From: Phallusia mammillata
Taxonomy: Eukaryota > Chordata > Ascidiacea > Phlebobranchia > Ascidiidae
Length of the DNA stretch: 64,000 nucleotides
NCBI GenBank assembly: GCA_003260075.1
Contig: QLIY01000429.1
Coordinates: 1 to 64,000, forward strand
Direction: 5' to 3'
The notes below the pieces were generated by a model that was given only the letters and a program-made list of their open reading frames with translations, ran no database searches and was not told the origin of the DNA. The position numbers and the translations under genes were made by a program. This document shows positions 22,628 through 63,459 of the stretch, piece after piece. Positions within the stretch are counted from its first letter, which is position 1, and every line of letters starts with the position of its first letter.

Positions 22628-25600
22628 TTATAAAACAATAGTTGTACCGTAACTAGTAAATCTACGAAAATCGGTATCCCTGACGCTCAGGCCAAGTGCA
22701 TGTGTGATAACATCAACCGCTACAGAAGACGTAACTTCCACATCTTTCTCGCTTCCAAGATGGGGATTGACTTCCACAAGATCCATTGCACTTAAACACC
22801 CAGTTCTGGCTACTTCTTCACTCACAAACATGGCTTCCCGATATGACAACCCACCTTGAACTAACAACATAAATTTGAAGTTAAAAATGTATCATTGTTT
22901 TTTTCCTGTTTAGGTCTTATAATAATACCATATTTAGGGGGAAATCGATATCCGCAGTGGTTTGTAATAAGAAATACACAGACCGATTTAAGTAGGCTGA
23001 AATTGTAAGCTATAATATATAATAAATTTGCGGGTTATACACTTTAACTTTGAACGTGAAACTTACCTGGGGTGCCTGTTGAGGCGGCAATTCCTGGATC
23101 TAAAGCATCGATGTCGTAGCTGAGGTGAATGGGACGATTTCCGCTGCGACAATTTGTTGCGTTTTATTTTGTATAAGATAAGACAACATGTGACTTTAAC
23201 GGCAATTTATTCTTAGTTTAACTGCCCTTGTCGATTTTCTCTAACTTATCAGCTCCGTTTCGATCGGAACAACGGGGGGGGGGTGATATTTGGTTGCGTT
23301 TTAGTCAAGTGCATTTGGTTTAACCAGTTGACATTGAATTTTTTACAAGATAAGACAACAATGTGACTTTAACGGCAATTTATTCTTAGTTTAACTGTCC
23401 TTGTCGATTTTCTCTAACTTATCAGCTCCGTTTCGATCGGAACAACATTGCCACAAAGTGAAAATAAATAATAAAATATACAACGCTATACGCGGATTTG
23501 TTAAGAAGTCTAACTAGGAACATAACGGCCTAAATAAACGCAAAGTAGCTAAAAATGAAAACTAATAAAATGAGGATTTCAAAATATTGCAAAAAGCCAA
23601 AACTCAAACTTTGCAAAAAGTGCTCATCAGTAAATAGAAAGAAAGCATAACAACAACATAGAGTTTCAACCTTGGGTTTATCATGTCCAATAACTTTTCC
23701 ATGCAATGAGCAATTCCGTTTCTGTCAATATCTCGAATACTGCAGTGGGGAATGTTAAAACGCTGCATCAGGGCTCTGAAACGAACACGGTCTTAAATGC
23801 AAAACTTTGTTGAAAAAAAAAAGTGTACTTACATTTCGCCTGGGTCAATGTCTCTGATGGCGAGAAAAGCGATATTACTCGATGAAACACTAAATATTTC
23901 AGACAAAATAGTAAGAACAAAGTAAAGATTACAACAAAACAGTGAAAACTTGTTTTGTCCTAGTATACACAACTGAACAAAATTGCAACTCATTTTTTTG
24001 GGGGGGGGGATTTCTATCAATATCTCGAATACTGCAGTGGGGAATGTTAAAACGTTGCATCAGTGCACTGAAACGAACACGGTCTTAAATGCAAAACATT
24101 GTTTGAAAAAAAAAAAATTGTACTTACATTTCGCCTGGGTCAATGTCTCTGATGGCGAGAAAAGCGATATTACTCGATGAAACACTAAATATTTCAGACA
24201 AAATAGTAAGAACAAAGTAAAGATTACAACAAAACAGTGAAAACTTGTTTTGTCCTAGTATACACAACTGAACAAAATTGCAACTCATTTTTTTTAGTTT
24301 AATCTCTGTTGCACATTCCAATATGTCTACGAGTTCATCACAACAGACTCACCAAGGTTTGCACCAATCGAATTGAGGAGTGTTCGCCCTCTAAACAAAA
24401 TTTAAGTTTCATAAACACACTCACTTAAAGAGACAACATTCCTACACCAAAGCAAACAAGAAAATTTTACTGTGAATTACTGAATGCACACAAACTTCTA
24501 GTACTGCTTTGTCGCCCTTAATTACATATCGTTTGAATTTCTGAGTTATCAGTATTGCAACAAACTGTCAAAACAGCGAAAACTGGTTACAAAGTAGTGA
24601 CATACGCAAATAAGCGGGAGATGTACAATCCAACAAAGAAGTTTTCGTATAATTGCAAATAATGCTAACTAAGCGTTTGGACAGTCACTAAGCAAACTGC
24701 GCATTGCACATATAACGCTTACTAACCCGACTTTTCATATCTTCAAGGAGAAAATGTAACGGCATCCCGTGGATATTTCCAGTGGGCGAAGTTTTCGACG
24801 TGTTTAGGTCGGGATGTGCGTCCACCCATAATACACTGAGGTTGGGACGTACTGCTGCATGACCGGAAATAGTACCAACAGCTATGCTAAAAGTATGCCG
24901 AGCTTTAATCTTACTATTTGTTTGTGTTACGCTGTACATGTTTTCCTACCTGTGGTCTCCGCCCAAGGTTACGCAGATGTCATTGGAGCGTAAAACTTCA
25001 GAAACCGATTGTGAAATCTGGGGCAAAACATTCGTGTTTATAAGCATTTGCCGAAACGTTTAAAATATAAAGCATGTCTCTTTTTACGTCTGGTTGGGCC
25101 GTTATTTTATTATTAAACTTATAACACATAACATTTTAAAACTTGGCGTAACTCGCTACGGGAGGGTTTTAACAGGCTTTACGTTAGCTGCAAACCCTAA
25201 ACTTTTTTAGACTTCGCAAGGAAATAAAGTTAAGTTTACCCAACAAATCAATTTGGCGAACACAAATGAAAGGACGACTGTATAGCCTATAACGAAGCCA
25301 TGTACATCCTCTTAGCATGAGCCAATCCTGTCAAGAAAGTGAAATTACGATGTAAGTGTTAATTGGATGCAAATATAGCAGGATTAAAAGCTTTCAGCGA
25401 AACTTAACCCATGTTTTTCAAACAAACCTAATTATTAGGCAAAAGTTTCAAGTGACACAAATAAGGCCGAGTGTATAGTCAGGAGAATCAAACCCATTTT
25501 CTTAAACTTTACCCAGAACTTAAAAAAACGTTGGCTCGATTATTAAACTGAACCCGACCCGAAAAACTTTTAGTGATTTCCACAAACCTACAATTTACCT

Positions 25601-27327
25601 GGTAATTAAACTGGGCATTGTCATTAAGATTCTTTAAATTTCCTTCGGCAGTGGATGAAACTTCAGTCTCCGACCTTTTCAATTTGACGTCACCACAATC
25701 TTTTACACAGACACCTGAAACACAGGTTTGTATTGAGGTGTTATGTTTGTGTGATTCACTTGAATACGACGTACGTAGGTAAGTAATATGACACCGATGT
25801 TTACGAACCGTTGTGTAATGAAAACGTTTACGAGTGTTTGCTAGAAAATTCCAGCACTGTCAAACTGATTTCCAATACCTTGTAACCAGTGGTGGGATTT
25901 AGCCGGGTCGCAGCGGTTCTGTAGAACCGTCTCACGAAATTTTATGAGATCAGCGAACCGGTTAGCATTACTGGTTACTGTCAACGGACTTTTTGTAACA
26001 AAACCGGCTGAAAAATATGACTCTTGTGATAGAACCGGTTGACAAAAAAATTGAATCCCACCACTGCTTGTAACAACAAATAGGGGGAGGCCTTTAAACA
26101 ATCAAATCTTGTTCGTTGCATATTAAACTGTTTTAAACAGCATTTTTTAATCCAAAGGGCATGTCATACAAACAGAATTATAGTTTCAACGAGGTATGTA
26201 TAATTATCAAAAGTCTGTCAACAACACACAAAAATGTTCTTTAGTTTCTGTACTTTCTTGCAGTCCATACATTTATTACCACTGTTGAGTTTTTTTTAAA
26301 CCGTGGGCCTATCGACGCCCAAAATATCCGTTATTGTGAATTAACGGGTCTATTAAATCAATCATTTACTTCTTTTTTTAGCCTCAGTTGCGTTGTCCTA
26401 CATTTTGAAAGAGAAACAAAGTTGAATACCTCATTCCTAGTCAGACAGAACGCCTTATCTCCGCTAGAACTAGCGGATTGCGAAACTTTGCTTGGATGAT
26501 GTAATAGTACATAACAGCTCAGTATGTACTAGCAGTTTTGTGTAGTGAACGGAAATCAGACTGTTGTTTTGACCGCGTAATAAATTAAACATAATTAGGG
26601 CAAATTACAATTAGCCTACTGCGACGTACGTGTCGTTATAATGGCTTGTCTTGCGTTGAAAAAAAATTGCAGTTACTTTTTGTTGATGTATTTCTGTATG
26701 TGCAACTGACAAGATGAAATAAAGCACATACGAGTACGACAAGCCACTATGGGGTGACAAAACAACTTTGGTTGGTTGGTACACGTAGTAGTCGCTTCAT
26801 GCGTCACAATAACAACAAAGCAATGATCACAGTTCTAGGCGTAAACAAAGATAAGGCAAAAATGCATTTTCAAATGACTGGCATTAAGCTCACAAAATAG
26901 GACTCATAAGCGTTATACTTATATTTAAAGTATTACAAGTTTGGAAGCGTTTGCTTCAAGGCCAAAAATCTGTTAGCTTTAGTATGAAGAATAAATATAT
27001 CGCTTATGCAAGCATCTTCAGTGTCTACTTACTAGGATTTATATTTAAAGTACGTACCTTCGTGATTTTTCAACCGCCCAATTAGCCCAGCATCTCGAAT
27101 CGACTTTGGGCCGTATTGTACGCCATTTCGTTGCTGAAACAACAGAATCGAGCTCAAAACAAAAGCAACTTACAAAATTACATTATTTTTACCTGGCCAT
27201 AACGCATAGGTGCTCCGATCACGCCTATCTTCACCTGTTCCTTAACGTTTGACGTAAACCTCACAGAATTCACATTTTGTGCTGTGACTCTCAATAACTC
27301 GCACAGTATTCGTTTGGGAAACGACAT
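22628..27327 (-). CDS. ARG: Arginase
   Basis: Hydrolyses L-arginine to ornithine and urea. Ten exons (27193-27327, 27058-27133, 25599-25714, 24950-25017, 24727-24886, 24353-24390, 24128-24184, 23671-23775, 23067-23143, 22628-22854) total 1059 nt, 352 aa. All binuclear-manganese ligands are visible: GGDH (H131), DAHPD (D154, H156, D158) and YDID (D262, D264), plus the catalytic-type GNIHG (H171) and MDLVEVNP (E305). A roughly 35-residue basic N-terminus before KIGVIGAP suggests a mitochondrial, ARG2-like form (inference). The exon at 24128-24184 has an identical second copy at 23833-23889, and exon 23671-23775 a partial copy at 24010-24067; these belong to a poly-G-linked assembly duplication, and including only one keeps the frame. 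Confidence 0.95.
23719..24294. repeat. Poly-G-linked false duplication over arginase exons
   Basis: Bases 23719-23999 recur at 24011-24294 with a few substitutions and a 3-nt indel, separated by ten Gs (24000-24009). The block includes one whole arginase exon and part of the next. Another such pair lies just below (about 23165-23273 and 23341-23448, Gs at 23274-23283). Confidence 0.8.
25887..26066. mobile_element. hAT-like MITE in arginase intron 2
   Basis: Termini CAGTGGTGGGATT and AATCCCACCACTG with a perfect 8-bp duplication CTTGTAAC (25879-25886 and 26067-26074). 180 bp, no coding capacity. Confidence 0.9.
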
Positions 27328-27517
27328 TTTAAACAAGCCGCTGTATACAGGTATAAACGGTTACCGTTAGAAGATAACAAAAACCTCGATTGTTCAGTCA
27401 CATAAACAAGTTGAAATAATGGGATTTCCTTAGTCACCGAAAACCAACCAGAGGAAATAACGTCATATCACATGCAGCTTTTGTTGTCACTTCATATACC
27501 ACACTTAAACCAAAACA

Positions 27518-27817
27518 CAGTGGTTCTCAACTCGTTTCAGGCCATGGACCACCGGCCCAGCAAAAATAATGTCGAGGGCCATTTCTTTTTGAAACAAAAA
27601 TGAAGTTCGCATACGAAACAACCATTTGGGCTTGAAACATAATTCTTTAAAACCGATTTTCAAGAAGTGATAAACAATTATTAACAGCTAACATTTTAAT
27701 ACTCTTTCAACATGAAATATGCAATCATCTCTAGTTTATCAACAAATTTAGTGGACATCCTGTGGACCACGCAAAAAGTCATTTAGTGGTCCATGGACCA
27801 CCAGTTGAGAACCACTG
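27518..27817. mobile_element. hAT-like MITE upstream of arginase
   Basis: Termini CAGTGGTTCTCAAC and GTTGAGAACCACTG. Flanks CCAAAACA and CTTAAACA match at 6 of 8 positions, consistent with a decayed target duplication. It lies about 190 bp upstream of the arginase start codon, so near its promoter. Confidence 0.75.
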
Positions 27818-29787
27818 CTTAAACAGCTCAGAGCACGTCTACGTGGTTAATTGAATGTTGACTTGGCTGGAATTTTCTAGAAAACACACGCCCACAAATC
27901 TGACCAATCACAGCCAAGGAACCGCCCCTGACCACAGCGTGGTCAATCGTAGAGGAAACAACGTCACTAAATTTTGAGAATAACACTGATTTGCTTGTTA
28001 AAAAGCTGCTGACAGCAAAACATGAACGGCAAATCAGTTAGCATTGAAACGATATAACCTACCTATCAGGCGACCTTATTCAAACAACCACGATGCAAAT
28101 ACAGTATAAATGAAGATTTTACGAACAGTTTTGACAAGGCAGCACTCGGACCGCGCTTGGACTAACTAACTGGACTTACAACTGAAGCACCACTCAATTG
28201 TGACGAACAATGAAGCAGCAATATTACGTAATAGAGGTCATCACAACACAGTCGTTTCATTTTACCATTTCGATCTGGAGAGGTTTTTCGTTTAGTGTGA
28301 TGTTTATAGTAAAACAAAAATATGTTTGTTGTGATGAATCGTTCTCTCTGTGAGCTTACAAGCTAAAACCAAGAAGGCATAGGGTCACTTTAACAAAAAC
28401 CCATGTAATCATCTTTCGTGAAAAGGGTATGTTTACGCCTTGGTGAACCTTTTGTGACTGGTGCACTATTTTTTAACTTTTTATTCGTATGTGCCACTGA
28501 AACTTGGAAGAAAGTGTGGTAATTGACCCATTTGCCATTTCTTCAAGCTATCACTCAATAATAATATGGATAATACGGTAACTGTTCTTTTATTTAAAAA
28601 CTTATACCCTTCTGCGACACTAGCGGTTACAAAACCTTCGCATTAAAGTAGTGGTCGCCTATAGTGCTAGTTTATCCGGTCTTCTGCTTTACAATCATTT
28701 ACTTTTACATGATAAGAATTTCTATTTATATCATTAGTACGCGATGTGGCTGTTTTGCCAAATCAAAGCAAAATTGCGGAAGCGATGATCTTACATGCTA
28801 ATATCAGGTTTGGAAGTTCTCTGTATGTCGGTTTTGCCTACCGCCATACCCCAACCAAGCAAAATTTTATTTTCTATCTATCAATAAATGACATTACCGC
28901 TTTCGCAATTTTGTTTTACTTAAGCAAAACAGTTACATCGCGAAATATTTATGGGTCTCCTTCCCTGAAGGGGACACATATTGTTTTTGTCTTTATTTTT
29001 TTCCGTCTAACGCGGATTTGTTCCCACGTTTTGGTCAAGAAGTATGGTTTAAACCCCATTTGATCCCTCGGTTCACCCACAACCTGAGGGGTAACAGAAT
29101 AGATGCCCTGATTTGGAAAGTATATTTTCAGTGGAATAAGGAGCTGCTGACTGCGTTACAGTCAGAAACCACACAAGCAAGGTGCCCCAAATCCCTACGA
29201 TTTATAAACGAAAGTTTTCAAGCATGTAGATGCAATGTACAGGTCACATTTTCGAGCAGGAGCCCATAACATCTTAATTAGCCCCTTTGTATTGAGCAAT
29301 ATTCCATATCGTATAATGGTGCAGATAAGCAAATATATATTTGTTGGGTTATTGGGATTTGTTGGGTAATTTTTGTTTGCGTTGGGTAATTTTTGTTTTG
29401 CGTTTGTTCAGCATTGCATTGAACAAGAATTCGACGACGCTTTGCACTTTCGGGTTTATTTATGTCTTTGTCCATTGTAAAAAAAGTTGCTTGACCCTTG
29501 ACAAAGACCATAAAACGCTGGGGATGTTTTTTTCCAAGTAAAGGGATTGTTCAAACCACCGTTTTTTGTGACTATTTATTGCCACAACAAGTATTTTGCA
29601 TCAATAGTTGTTGTGTAATCGAAACCACTGAAAATTGAATCAACTTTAGCATGCCTGGATGCATGCACGAACGATAAAGATATCACACATCTTAATATAA
29701 ATGATTAAAATCGAACAACCACCAGCCAAATCGACAGGCTGCGATGAAAGGCAACATATAAGATTTCTATAGACTGTATAGCACCAT
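27818..29787. other. Intergenic, arginase to UGP2
   Basis: Between the arginase promoter side and the 3' end of UGP2. It contains the foldback element at 28740-28942; I see no supportable gene in the rest. The open frames at 28746-29269 arise from the foldback element and its flank. Confidence 0.4.
28740..28942. mobile_element. Foldback element with long inverted repeats
   Basis: Arms of about 50 bp (28740 onward: CGCGATGTGGCTGTTTTGC...; ending at 28942: ...GCAAAACAGTTACATCGCG) are imperfectly complementary, leaving about 100 bp between them. The termini differ from the hAT-like families in this window; superfamily not identified. Confidence 0.65.
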
Positions 29788-38374
<8,587 letters not shown>

Positions 38375-39549
38375 TGTAAAGTCTGAATCGGCGCTCCTAA
38401 AACCCCTAAACAAGCTACAAATACTGTATGTGTGACAAAAAGCAGTATTAGCCTGCTTTGGTTTCGACCTAAATTCCAGCAATCTAATGATACGCGCCTA
38501 ACCACACGTTATATTCTCACACTAATGTGATTTAATACGACAAACAGGCACCTATGTAATCCGCAGTACCGTATCAGTCTGGCGATTTTCAACAAAAACA
38601 AGTTATCGATCAAGCATTGTTTACGTCAAATTGAATCAACGGATATTGCCTTGACAGAGAGCTTGTTTGCAACAACAATTCAATAACGCAATAACATTTT
38701 GCCGGTTGTTGTGAAAATTGCGCTACTTTAACGTCAACATAATTTTTGCTACCGACCAGGCTGACATAACTAAGCACTGAAGTTTGAATGTAAAATTTGG
38801 GTGAAAATCTTTATTTACGTCAAAAATGGGAGACGCCTGAAAAATCAACAGACTTGGGCGGCATTTAAAAGCAAGTGCAAATAAATTGGGTCTTCGCCCC
38901 TTGCGTAAATGACATGAATAAAGCGTGACGCCCGTAAAGAGAATTGATGTTTGGAAGACGCTCAATTGCTCATCCCGTGAATTTAAGAAGTGCTGCTTGT
39001 AAATAAATATAAATTTCGTATTGCCAGTATCAAGGACTTTTAGTAAGGAAATTGTTCAAGTGTTTAACATCAATTCACATTACACTTAGTGACCACGTTG
39101 TGCGGTCAAACTCAGAAGTGAATTCTTCAGATTTTGCACTATTTTATCAGATATAATGAAACGTCTTTGTCAACTTGCGACTGGTGAAGCAAGGCACGGG
39201 CCTTTAGGTTTCCAATTATGGAGTTCAAAGGCGGAATCTGAAAGGCCCGTCTTTGTCTTAAAATATAGCCTATGTTGTTAATGCAAGCAAACCAATTTAT
39301 CACACTTCGTAAAAATATGGTACACAAACTACAAAATGAGTTGCAGAAAACATGACTCGTGTTTGGTAGATACTAACACTGGTAATCCACAACGTTTTAA
39401 TTGCTCGGTTGGAAAACTATTCGTTTTAATTTCATGTCATAATAAAATTAACTAAAACTACTATTGCACCTAACCGGAACTGAATGTTCTTCTGATGGAA
39501 TTATAAGTTTGAAACTAAACCTCGTGCTTTCAATACAAGTGAAAATAAC

Positions 39550-39601
<52 letters not shown>

Positions 39602-39687
39602 TAAGAAAACGTTGCCCGCGTTTTGTTGATACGACGATTAGTAATTTATTCCGTTTGCGCATTGGTCAACTGCGAAACTTGAGACCG

Positions 39688-39961
39688 CAGTGGTTCTTAA
39701 CCTATGGGAAATTTTCAACGGTGGAAAAACATGTTCATGCAGAGAGAAATTATTTAAGTCAAGTACCTGAATTGTAAGTTTCAGTTTTACTTTCTTATCT
39801 AAGATCATAAAGCTGATCATTTAGTAAAGTGTTTTAATCGAGTTAGAAACATTATTGTCAATTTACGGTACATACTTTAAAACATATCTTTGAACTAATT
39901 TGAATTTAAGATGTTGATCGCCTTTGGTAGAAAAGTGCACCAATAAGGTTAAGAACCACTG
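39688..39961. mobile_element. hAT-like element
   Basis: Termini CAGTGGTTCTTAACC and GGTTAAGAACCACTG. Flanks TTGAGACC (39679-39686) and TTTAGACC (39962-39969) match at 7 of 8. No coding content. Confidence 0.65.
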
Positions 39962-39968
39962 TTTAGAC

Positions 39969-40450
39969 CAGGGGTGGGGAACCTTTTTGCTTGTAAAGGC
40001 CACAAAACGGTTTATCGATACTCGTTTAGGCCGCATAGACTATTTCCCAGGCCAAGGGCAGAGGTGTTCAAACTTTTTCGTAGAGTTGCAGGACTTGCGG
40101 CCCAAGCTGAATAAAATTCCTCATTACATTTCCACCATCACTACAACATTCAGGATTTATCTTACCTGTAAACTCGCTTGTTTACAAATATTAACTATCT
40201 AAGAGCAGCTTGTGACATCACAGACAAGTTTAAGAGAAACGATTGTGCGCAAACAATTGTTCTTTTGCAACACAAGTAAGATTGCAGAATTTGGGCTCTT
40301 AGTAGTCCTGAAATCGCTTTGTCGACCACTATGGGACCATTGGCTCCTGTTTGAAAATCGCTGCCCTAGAACTAATCAATAATGTGAAATAAATTTTGAC
40401 ATCGAAGGCCGCACTTGGTGCCCTAAAAGGCCGCAGGCTCCCCACCCCTG
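39969..40450. mobile_element. hAT-like element inserted beside the previous one
   Basis: Termini CAGGGGTGGGGAACC and the end CTCCCCACCCCTG with a perfect 8-bp duplication GTTTAGAC (39961-39968 and 40451-40458). Its left duplication overlaps the end of the 39688-39961 element, so it inserted later. An internal pair of CAAACTTTTTC-like ends suggests another insertion inside. Confidence 0.85.
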
Positions 40451-40795
40451 GTTTAGACATTAATTTCATACAATCAAAAGTTTAGCTTTAGCTTTGGCTA
40501 AATTTTAAAAATGTGTGGAACATCAATCAAACCGCATGTTTGGCCGAATAGTCAACAGAAACTTCGGTGCATCAGCAATAAAAACCACAAGTAGTTTGTC
40601 TTTCCCCCACAGACTGTGGACTTCAGTGCCGCAGGACATGAAAACGGAAAACGCACACAGGCTATCAGTTGTTTTATTAATGGCAATGTCACCCAAAGAT
40701 TTGCATACAAAAACCCAATGAGATAACAGACAAGCTTTTTCCTACATGCAAATGTCATGAAAAAGTGCAACAAAACACAAGACTTTACTACAGCA

Positions 40796-60649
<19,854 letters not shown>

Positions 60650-60877
60650 CTAAGAAAAAACTTGACCATAACCTTAAAAAACTTCAACTGTATTACTGCA
60701 TAAAGCCAATCTGTTTTAATAACTAGTTCAATTTTTAAACTCTATATCAGACTTTCCTAAAATGCGAAATCTACGCAATCTAGCTTTTCAAAATGTTGAC
60801 AGTCAGGGCATGGCTTTTAGGGTTGGGGTGAGGTTTGGAATTGCAATCAAATTACAATTCAATCTCAGATACCACTT

Positions 60878-61300
60878 TTGAGCACATATTTTCACATACA
60901 TTAAGAGTGGTTCCAAACAGAAAACACTTCATGATACCGCATGTTAACGTTTGTAAAACTATAAAAAAAAAACGAGTATCTATAGACACTTATAAGAGTG
61001 AAGTATAATGCTATTGTAATTACAGACCCTCACTCTGACACTAACACCCGCCAAACCCTGGGGGGGGGGGGACCGTTTCGGTCCCCCAAAACACCTTAAA
61101 AAAAACACTGGGTACCACTTTTGAGCAAATATTTTACATACACTAAGGGTGGTTCCAAACAGAAAATACTTCATGATACTGCATGTTAACGCTTGTAAAA
61201 ATACAAAAATAAACAAAACGGGTATCTATAGATACTTATAAGATTGAATTATAATGTTATTGTAATTACAGACCCTCACTCTGACACTAACACCCGCCAA
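60878..61300. repeat. Poly-G-linked duplication upstream of EPRS1
   Basis: About 60878-61059 recurs at about 61110-61305, with Gs at 61060-61071 and a hAT-like right end (CGTTTCGGTCCCCCAAAACACC, about 61074-61109) between. One copy may represent the allele with the transposon and the other without. Confidence 0.6.
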
Positions 61301-61554
61301 ACCCTCTGCATTTTTACAAGTTGTATTAGTAGATTGCGTATTTTACGGTAGCCCTTGCATATCAACCCCAAAACCCAAACCGTTCATCTTCAAATGCTTT
61401 AGTAAGCAATTGTTTGCTGAAATATATGCGCATTTTGGAGATGATGAAACTTGCCTGCATTACATTTATCCAATATTGACATTTTTACAACAGCACAAGA
61501 GTAAATATTTCAAACGAATGACGCAAGAAACGGTAAAACGAAAACAACCTTTAC

Positions 61555-61650
61555 CTGAGCAATACAAAACCTGGTGAAACTCATTGATGCGAACCACATG
61601 CGCAACTGTGTCAATTCAACTGTGACGACGTGTAGTGACGTAAAAACACA
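61555..61650 (-). promoter_or_regulatory. EPRS1: Candidate untranslated first exon of EPRS1
   Basis: CTCAG followed by GTAAAGG (61548-61554) gives a good minus-strand donor, and the start-codon exon is preceded by a TTTTTTCTTAG acceptor ending at 60650. The upper boundary and promoter are estimates. Confidence 0.4.
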
Positions 61651-61809
61651 AACATCGTATTGCTGCTGAAGAAACTACTGGTATTACAAACTGGGCTTTA
61701 GAAAAACAGATAATGAGGTCAACAAATTACGATTATATTTAGCGAAATTACTGTAATTTGGTAGCATAATAATCAAACATTTTTTTAAAGATGGCGTAAC
61801 ACAAACTGA

Positions 61810-62205
61810 CGGGATGTTATCGTCATAGTAATATCATTTTTTGTTTGCAGCTTATCATTCACTACTAACTCTGCAAATACATTTCTAACAACTTAGCAAA
61901 TTAATTTCATTCGAAACCGGGTTTGTCAACGGCTTAATCCGCTGGGTCTAAAGCTAAAACACACAAGCATTTGCACACGTTACGTCACAAACCTTCTTTG
62001 TGGGGGGGGGGAGGATGTTATCATCATAGTAATATCATTTTTTGTTTGCAGCTTATCATTCACTACTAACTTTGCAAATACATTTCTAACAATTTAGCAA
62101 ATTAATTTCATTCGAAACCCGGGTTTGTCAACGGCTTAATCCGATGGGTCTAAAACTAAAACACACAAGCATTTGCACACGTTACGTCACAAACCTTCTT
62201 TGTTG
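61810..62205. repeat. Poly-G-linked duplication in the EPRS1-stomatin interval
   Basis: 61810-62001 recurs at 62013-62205 with a few substitutions, Gs at 62002-62011. The real intergenic distance is about 200 bp shorter. No other gene in this interval. Confidence 0.75.
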
Positions 62206-62308
62206 CAAGACAATCCCTTTAAACAACCCTTTTTTATTGTGATTTGACAACATTTTTTGGCAAAATTGATCAGCGAAAGCGATTTAACTGCAAACAACAT
62301 CTGCATTT

Positions 62309-63166
62309 ATGCAAAAAGTACATCCTGAATTTTCTGCGAGCTTGAAAATGCAGGAAGCAGGACGACAACAGCACCAAATTTCCCAAGGTGGCGGCGGTAG
62401 CGTAGGACTATGTGGATTTATTATTATGTTTATATCAGTGCTGTTTATCATCGCAACATTTCCACTGTCGATTTGGTCGTGTGTGAAAGTTGTGCAGGAA
62501 TATGAGAGGGCCGTTATATTCCGACTTGGCAGACTGCTTGGTGGGGCCAAAGGGCCTGGAATCTTTTTCATCATTCCTTGCACAGACAACTACAGTCAAA
62601 TCGACCTGCGAACCAAATCCTTTGATGTTCCTCCGCAAGAGATTCTCACTAAAGACAGCGTCACCGTTGCCATGGACGCCGTGGTGTATTACCGCGTTCG
62701 TGATGCAACAATGGCTGTAGCTAACGTCGAAAACGCGGATGGCGCTACTCGACTACTCGCACAAACAACTCTGAGGAACATGTTGGGAACAAAGAGTCTT
62801 GCAGAAATATTGACAGACCGAGATACCATCGCTCATGGGATGTTGGCAACCCTGGATCAGGCAACAGATGTTTGGGGGATCACCGTGGAGCGCATAGAGA
62901 TCAAAGATGTACGATTACCAGTTCAACTGCAACGCGCGATGGCTGCAGAGGCTGAAGCGACAAGAGAAGCCAAGGCCAAGGTTATCGCAGCTGAGGGGGA
63001 GATGCAGGCTTCAATAAAGCTCAAAGAAGCTTCTGATATCTTGTCCGACTCCCCGAATGCCTTACAGCTTCGATATTTGCAAACCCTGACTTCTATTAGC
63101 GCGGAAAAGAACTCCACAATTATATTCCCTCTTCCAATTGAAATGCTCTCTTCATTAAAAAAGTAA
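62309..63166 (+). CDS. Stomatin-family (SPFH) membrane protein
   Basis: A single uninterrupted frame of 285 aa. An N-terminal 35-residue soluble tail is followed by a hydrophobic hairpin (GFIIMFISVLFIIATFPLSI, ~36-55). The SPFH/band-7 domain starts at VVQEYERAVIFRLGR, with the family motifs GPGIFFIIPC, DLRT, VPPQEILTKDSV and the GTKSLAEIL region. A basic/acidic coiled segment (AEAEATREAKAKVIAAEGE) follows, then the C-terminal oligomerisation part ending PIEMLSSLKK. By family it oligomerises on the inner face of membranes and modulates channels and lipids. Closest by eye to stomatin, STOML3 or podocin. The first ATG is used; an alternative M lies at residue 14. It is intronless, unlike its neighbours, so possibly an old retrocopy. 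Divergent from EPRS1, about 1.7 kb apart. Confidence 0.93.
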   Translation: MQKVHPEFSASLKMQEAGRQQHQISQGGGGSVGLCGFIIMFISVLFIIATFPLSIWSCVKVVQEYERAVIFRLGRLLGGAKGPGIFFIIPCTDNYSQIDLRTKSFDVPPQEILTKDSVTVAMDAVVYYRVRDATMAVANVENADGATRLLAQTTLRNMLGTKSLAEILTDRDTIAHGMLATLDQATDVWGITVERIEIKDVRLPVQLQRAMAAEAEATREAKAKVIAAEGEMQASIKLKEASDILSDSPNALQLRYLQTLTSISAEKNSTIIFPLPIEMLSSLKK

Positions 63167-63224
63167 AACAACTTTTTGGCTAATGCGATATTTTGAACAC
63201 TGTGAAGTATAGACGCACTGAAAT

Positions 63225-63230
63225 AATAAA
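63225..63230 (+). terminator. Polyadenylation signal of the stomatin gene
   Basis: AATAAA 59 bp after the stop codon, followed by a GT-rich stretch from about 63240. Fits a normal 3' end. Confidence 0.7.
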
Positions 63231-63459
63231 GATTATTACAGTATTGTATGTTAATACTTTTTTGGTGGTTATAGTCTCTGTGCGCTGCAGAAAATATAGA
63301 TTCGTAGACTTTACGTTCGCACAAAGATGTTTTGTCACTGATGCAAATAACCTTCACCAAAAAAGTTATGTCTGGCAAAAAACGCACAAACAGACATTAG
63401 ATCTCAAAAACGTTAAGCTTTTAAATAGATTCATCAAGACTAAAGAATACTGAAAGCTA

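Larger units (their letters stand above)
38375..40795. other. Intergenic, UGP2 to EPRS1
   Basis: No gene seen apart from two adjacent hAT-like elements (39688-39961 and 39969-40450) and a 48-nt G run (39552-39599). The EPRS1 polyadenylation signal candidate AATAAA (minus strand, 40673-40678) lies about 120 bp past the EPRS1 stop. Confidence 0.4.

Noticed and set aside
40061-40372. Possible extra hAT-like element inside 39969-40450
   Set aside because: The ends look right (CAGAGGTGTTCAAAC and GTTTGAAAATCGCTG) but the flanks show no target duplication, so it is only mentioned within the outer element.
62284-63387. Minus-strand frames across the stomatin gene
   Set aside because: Shadows of the plus-strand coding sequence, which has a clear family match.
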